This document shows positions 32,063 through 35,119 of a stretch of 35,119 nucleotides of DNA, in pieces. Source of the stretch: Flavobacteriaceae bacterium (GTDB lineage Bacteria; Bacteroidota; Bacteroidia; Flavobacteriales; Flavobacteriaceae); the NCBI GenBank assembly GCA_023257625.1, contig JALRBW010000029.1:1-35119 (forward strand), in the 5' to 3' direction. Made by a program: the position numbers and the translations under genes. Numbering within the stretch: position 1 is the first letter of the stretch; each line of letters begins with the position of its first letter. A model generated the notes under the pieces. The model searched no databases. It worked only from the letters and a program-made list of their open reading frames with translations, and was not told where the DNA came from.

Positions 32063-35000
32063 ATGTTGCCAGCTAAACAAGGATTGTATGATCCTGCTTT
32101 CGAACACGACAACTGCGGTGCAGGATTTATCTGTAGTCTTCAGGGCAAAAAGACAAATGATATTATCCACAAAGCCCTTGACATCTTAGTCAAACTTGAA
32201 CACAGGGGGGCTGTTAGTGCAGATGGCAAAACCGGTGATGGCGCTGGTATTCTAATTGAAATACCCCATGCGTTTCTAATCACACAATGTAATTTTGAAC
32301 TTCCTGCACCTCATCAGTATGCTGTAGGAATGGTTTTTCTTCCTAAAAAAGAAAACCAACGCACTTATTGTATAAATGTATTTGAAACTGAAATTATCAA
32401 ACAAGGACTTAATGTTTTAGGCTGGAGAAAAGTTCCTGTAAACCCAAATGTTGTAGGTAGTATTGCATCCCAAACGGAACCCTACATTATGCAAGTGTTT
32501 ATAGGTAGAGGTCCAAACTCGCTCTCTGATCATGAGTTTAATGTAAAGTTATATTGTGCTCGAAAAATAACGGAACACATAGTACTTCAGTCAAAACTTT
32601 CACAAGCCGGTTATTTCTATTTACCCAGTTTATCTACTCATACCCTAATTTATAAAGGGCTACTTATTCCTGAAGACATTAAAGGGTATTACAAAGATTT
32701 ATCTGAACCTTCGGTAGTAACTCGTTTGGCTTTAGTGCATCAACGCTTTTCAACAAATACTTTTCCTACCTGGGATTTAGCCCAACCCTTTAGGTATATG
32801 TGTCACAACGGTGAAATCAATACCTATCGAGGCAATGTAAGCCGAATGCAAGCCCGAGAAGAACTATTAAAAAGTGACTTATTTGGTCCTGATATTAAAA
32901 AAATATTACCTGTTATTCTAGCTGGAAAATCAGATTCTGCTTCTATGGACATGGTCGTTGAACTTCTTTTAGCCACAGGTCGTTCCTTGCCTGAAGTCAT
33001 GATGATGCTTGTGCCCGAGGCCTGGGAAAAGCACAGTAGTATGGATGCTGATAAAAAAGCTTTTTATCAGTATAGTGCTTGTATAATGGAACCTTGGGAC
33101 GGGCCTGCTTCTATTCCTTTTACCGATGGAAAATTTATTGGTGCTCTTTTAGATCGAAATGGACTTCGCCCATCCAGATATTCCGTTACTAAAGACGGTT
33201 ATGTGGTAATGTCTTCTGAAACAGGAGTTTTAGATATAGCTCCTGAAAACATTGAACGTCATGGTCGTCTTGAGCCTGGTAAAATGTTTTTGGTGAATAT
33301 GGATGAGGGTAGGATTATAGAAGACGAAGAAATTAAAAGCGAAATTACCACCCTACGTCCCTACAAAAAGTGGTTAAAAGACAATCTTTTACACTTAAAG
33401 GATGTGCCTTATACAGGAAATATAACCCCTACTGAAAAAGAAAATTTTGAGACACGACTCAGAATTTTTGGTTATACTCAAGAAGATCTAAAAACAATCA
33501 TCACTCCCATGATATTGAGTGGCAAAGAAGCAATTGGATCTATGGGAACAGATACTCCGCTTGCTGTTTTATCTAATCGCCCTCAATTGTTGTATAATTA
33601 TTTCAAGCAACTTTTTGCTCAAGTTACCAATCCCCCTTTAGACGGTATACGTGAAGAAATAGTTACCGACACTAGCTTAAGTATAGGAAAGGAATTCAAT
33701 TTGTTTGAAATTTCAGCTCAACATGCTAAAAAACTCAACATTCAAAATCCTGTAATTTCTAATGAAGATTTAGACAAGATTAAATTTATTGAAAGTGAAG
33801 ACTTTAAAGCAGTCAGTATTTCTACTCTTTATGAAATCAATAGTGGATTAAACGGATTAGAGAATGCTCTGGAGGAAATGATTAAAAATGTAGAATCGGC
33901 TTTAAACTTTGGAGCAAATATCATAATCTTATCTGATCGAGGGGTATCCCCTTCTTTGGCTCCAATCCCAATGCTTTTAGCCACGGCACATACCCATCAT
34001 GCCCTCAAAAAACGTAAAAAAAGATCTCAATTCGGAATTATTGTTGAATCCGCCGAACCTAGAGAACCTCATCACTTTGCATTATTATTTGGCTATGGTG
34101 CAAGTGCCATAAATCCCTATATGATAAATGAGATCATTGCCAATGAGGTTGCCCATGGAAAAATAAATCTTGATGTAGCAGCTGCAATTGAAAACTTTAA
34201 CAAGGCCATTGCAAAAGGTATTATTAAAGTGATGAACAAAATAGGGATTTCGACATTACACTCTTACCGAGGAGCACAAATTTTTGAAGCCCTTGGCCTC
34301 TCTAAAAAATTTGTAGACGCTTATTTCAATAATACACCTACACGTATTGAGGGGGTTGGATTATATGAAATTGAAAAAGAAATTCAACTACGCCATACTA
34401 AAGCCTATCTTCATGAGACAAACATTGGATTGCCTTTAGAAATTGGAGGAGATTACCGATGGCGACGTGATGGTGAGGAACATGCCGTAAACCCTCAAAC
34501 AATAGCCAGTTTACAGCAAGCCGTACGTCAAAATAAACCTGAAAGTTATGAGGCATTTTCTAAAATGGTAAACGACCAAAATGAAAAGCTAATGACCTTA
34601 CGTGGATTATTCGAGTTTTCAAGTTTTGATCCAATTCCCATTGATCAGGTTGAACCTTGGACTGAGATTGTAAAGCGATTCAAAACTGGAGCCATGTCAT
34701 TGGGGTCTATAAGTCAAGAAGCCCATGAGAATTTAGCTATAGCAATGAATCGCATAGGTGGAAAAAGCAATTCAGGTGAGGGTGGAGAAGATGTTCAGCG
34801 CTTTCAACCTGATAAAGATGGTAATTGGAAAAACTCTGCTATCAAGCAAGTTGCCTCAGGCAGATTTGGAGTGTCTAGTCATTATTTGAGCTCTGCTAAA
34901 GAAATTCAAATTAAAATGGCTCAAGGTGCAAAGCCTGGAGAGGGTGGACAGCTTCCAGGTGGTAAGGTAGATGATTTTATTGCTAAAATTAGGCATTCCA

Positions 35001-35119
35001 CTCCAGGTGTAGGACTGATCTCTCCTCCACCTCATCATGACATATATTCAATCGAAGATCTTGCACAATTAATTCATGATTTAAAAAACGTAAACCCAAG
35101 TGCGAGGGTGTCAGTTAAA
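32063..35119 (+). CDS. gltB: Glutamate synthase large subunit GltB, 3' end cut off by window
   Basis: The frame is open from the ATG to the last base, giving 1019 codons of a protein normally about 1500 long. Residues 1-17 are a propeptide that would be removed to expose Cys18 (D-N-C-G-A-G-F), the nucleophile of the class II glutaminase domain, which has [10 protein letters not shown] and C-H-N-G-E-I-N-T. A central domain follows (about 440-760), then the start of the FMN-binding synthase domain (S-L-G-S-I-S and [11 protein letters not shown]). The 3Fe-4S cysteines lie beyond the window. It makes glutamate from glutamine and 2-oxoglutarate; gltD probably follows. Confidence 0.97.
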   Translation, partial: MLPAKQGLYDPAFEHDNCGAGFICSLQGKKTNDIIHKALDILVKLEHRGAVSADGKTGDGAGILIEIPHAFLITQCNFELPAPHQYAVGMVFLPKKENQRTYCINVFETEIIKQGLNVLGWRKVPVNPNVVGSIASQTEPYIMQVFIGRGPNSLSDHEFNVKLYCARKITEHIVLQSKLSQAGYFYLPSLSTHTLIYKGLLIPEDIKGYYKDLSEPSVVTRLALVHQRFSTNTFPTWDLAQPFRYMCHNGEINTYRGNVSRMQAREELLKSDLFGPDIKKILPVILAGKSDSASMDMVVELLLATGRSLPEVMMMLVPEAWEKHSSMDADKKAFYQYSACIMEPWDGPASIPFTDGKFIGALLDRNGLRPSRYSVTKDGYVVMSSETGVLDIAPENIERHGRLEPGKMFLVNMDEGRIIEDEEIKSEITTLRPYKKWLKDNLLHLKDVPYTGNITPTEKENFETRLRIFGYTQEDLKTIITPMILSGKEAIGSMGTDTPLAVLSNRPQLLYNYFKQLFAQVTNPPLDGIREEIVTDTSLSIGKEFNLFEISAQHAKKLNIQNPVISNEDLDKIKFIESEDFKAVSISTLYEINSGLNGLENALEEMIKNVESALNFGANIIILSDRGVSPSLAPIPMLLATAHTHHALKKRKKRSQFGIIVESAEPREPHHFALLFGYGASAINPYMINEIIANEVAHGKINLDVAAAIENFNKAIAKGIIKVMNKIGISTLHSYRGAQIFEALGLSKKFVDAYFNNTPTRIEGVGLYEIEKEIQLRHTKAYLHETNIGLPLEIGGDYRWRRDGEEHAVNPQTIASLQQAVRQNKPESYEAFSKMVNDQNEKLMTLRGLFEFSSFDPIPIDQVEPWTEIVKRFKTGAMSLGSISQEAHENLAIAMNRIGGKSNSGEGGEDVQRFQPDKDGNWKNSAIKQVASGRFGVSSHYLSSAKEIQIKMAQGAKPGEGGQLPGGKVDDFIAKIRHSTPGVGLISPPPHHDIYSIEDLAQLIHDLKNVNPSARVSVK

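Noticed and set aside
1-35119. CRISPR arrays, insertion sequences, prophage or attachment sites at the two tRNA genes
   Set aside because: No regularly spaced repeats, transposase or integrase genes were seen, and the tRNA 3' ends have no partial duplicate nearby.

Overview
The window is a compact stretch of chromosome from a low-GC member of the Bacteroidota, most likely a flavobacterium. The signs are AT-rich coding sequence, promoter-like boxes of the TAnnTTTG type, few Shine-Dalgarno sequences, TonB/ExbB/ExbD machinery, and lineage-typical forms of several genes (rhodanese-fused MoeB, cysteine-less zinc-ribbon coiled-coil protein, divergent Nramp-like transporter). No phage, transposase, CRISPR array or horizontally acquired block is visible, and no gene-free stretch exceeds about 240 bases.

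Bases 1-1353 hold the end of a DUF885 metalloprotein and a 58-residue CDGSH iron-sulfur protein. Bases 1458-13817 form a molybdenum-cofactor island. It has an IorAB-type molybdenum hydroxylase (one [2Fe-2S] subunit, one Tat-exported, possibly lipid-anchored molybdopterin subunit) and a MocA-like cytidylyltransferase. A reverse-strand series follows, moaA-moeA then moaD-moaE-moaC-moeB-tauE. The island closes with XdhC, a cysteine desulfurase convergent with XdhC, and a MobA domain fused to a degenerate MobB-like domain. Together they cover cPMP synthesis (MoaA, MoaC), sulfur relay (cysteine desulfurase, rhodanese-MoeB, MoaD, MoaE), metal insertion (MoeA), nucleotide attachment (MocA, MobA) and enzyme maturation (XdhC). 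A MogA/MoaB adenylyltransferase and a molybdate transporter are not in the window.

Bases 13856-24727 are mostly housekeeping: tRNA-Leu(UAG), an M20 peptidase, a lipoprotein-ruvC-hemW operon, a DUF456 protein, an unrecognised 105-residue protein, a small Cys-rich membrane protein with an ECF sigma factor and an Nramp-like transporter, lipA, lpxK, a NIF3 protein and a coiled-coil protein. Bases 24728-31861, all on the reverse strand, hold a Dabb protein, an outer-membrane protein gene broken by a stop codon at its signal-peptide junction, tRNA-Val(UAC), an exbB-exbD-tonB-folC operon, nhaD and anmK. The window ends inside gltB (forward strand), 1019 codons into the large subunit of glutamate synthase.

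No clearly undescribed system is present. The points most worth a second look are the nonsense-mutated outer-membrane protein gene, the MobB-like/MobA fusion, the Nramp-like transporter without canonical metal ligands, the diglycine codons of moaD and moaA that read as Shine-Dalgarno sequences for the next gene, the repeated pattern of convergent genes whose stop codons touch or overlap, and a 120-base inverted-repeat structure between two convergent genes.
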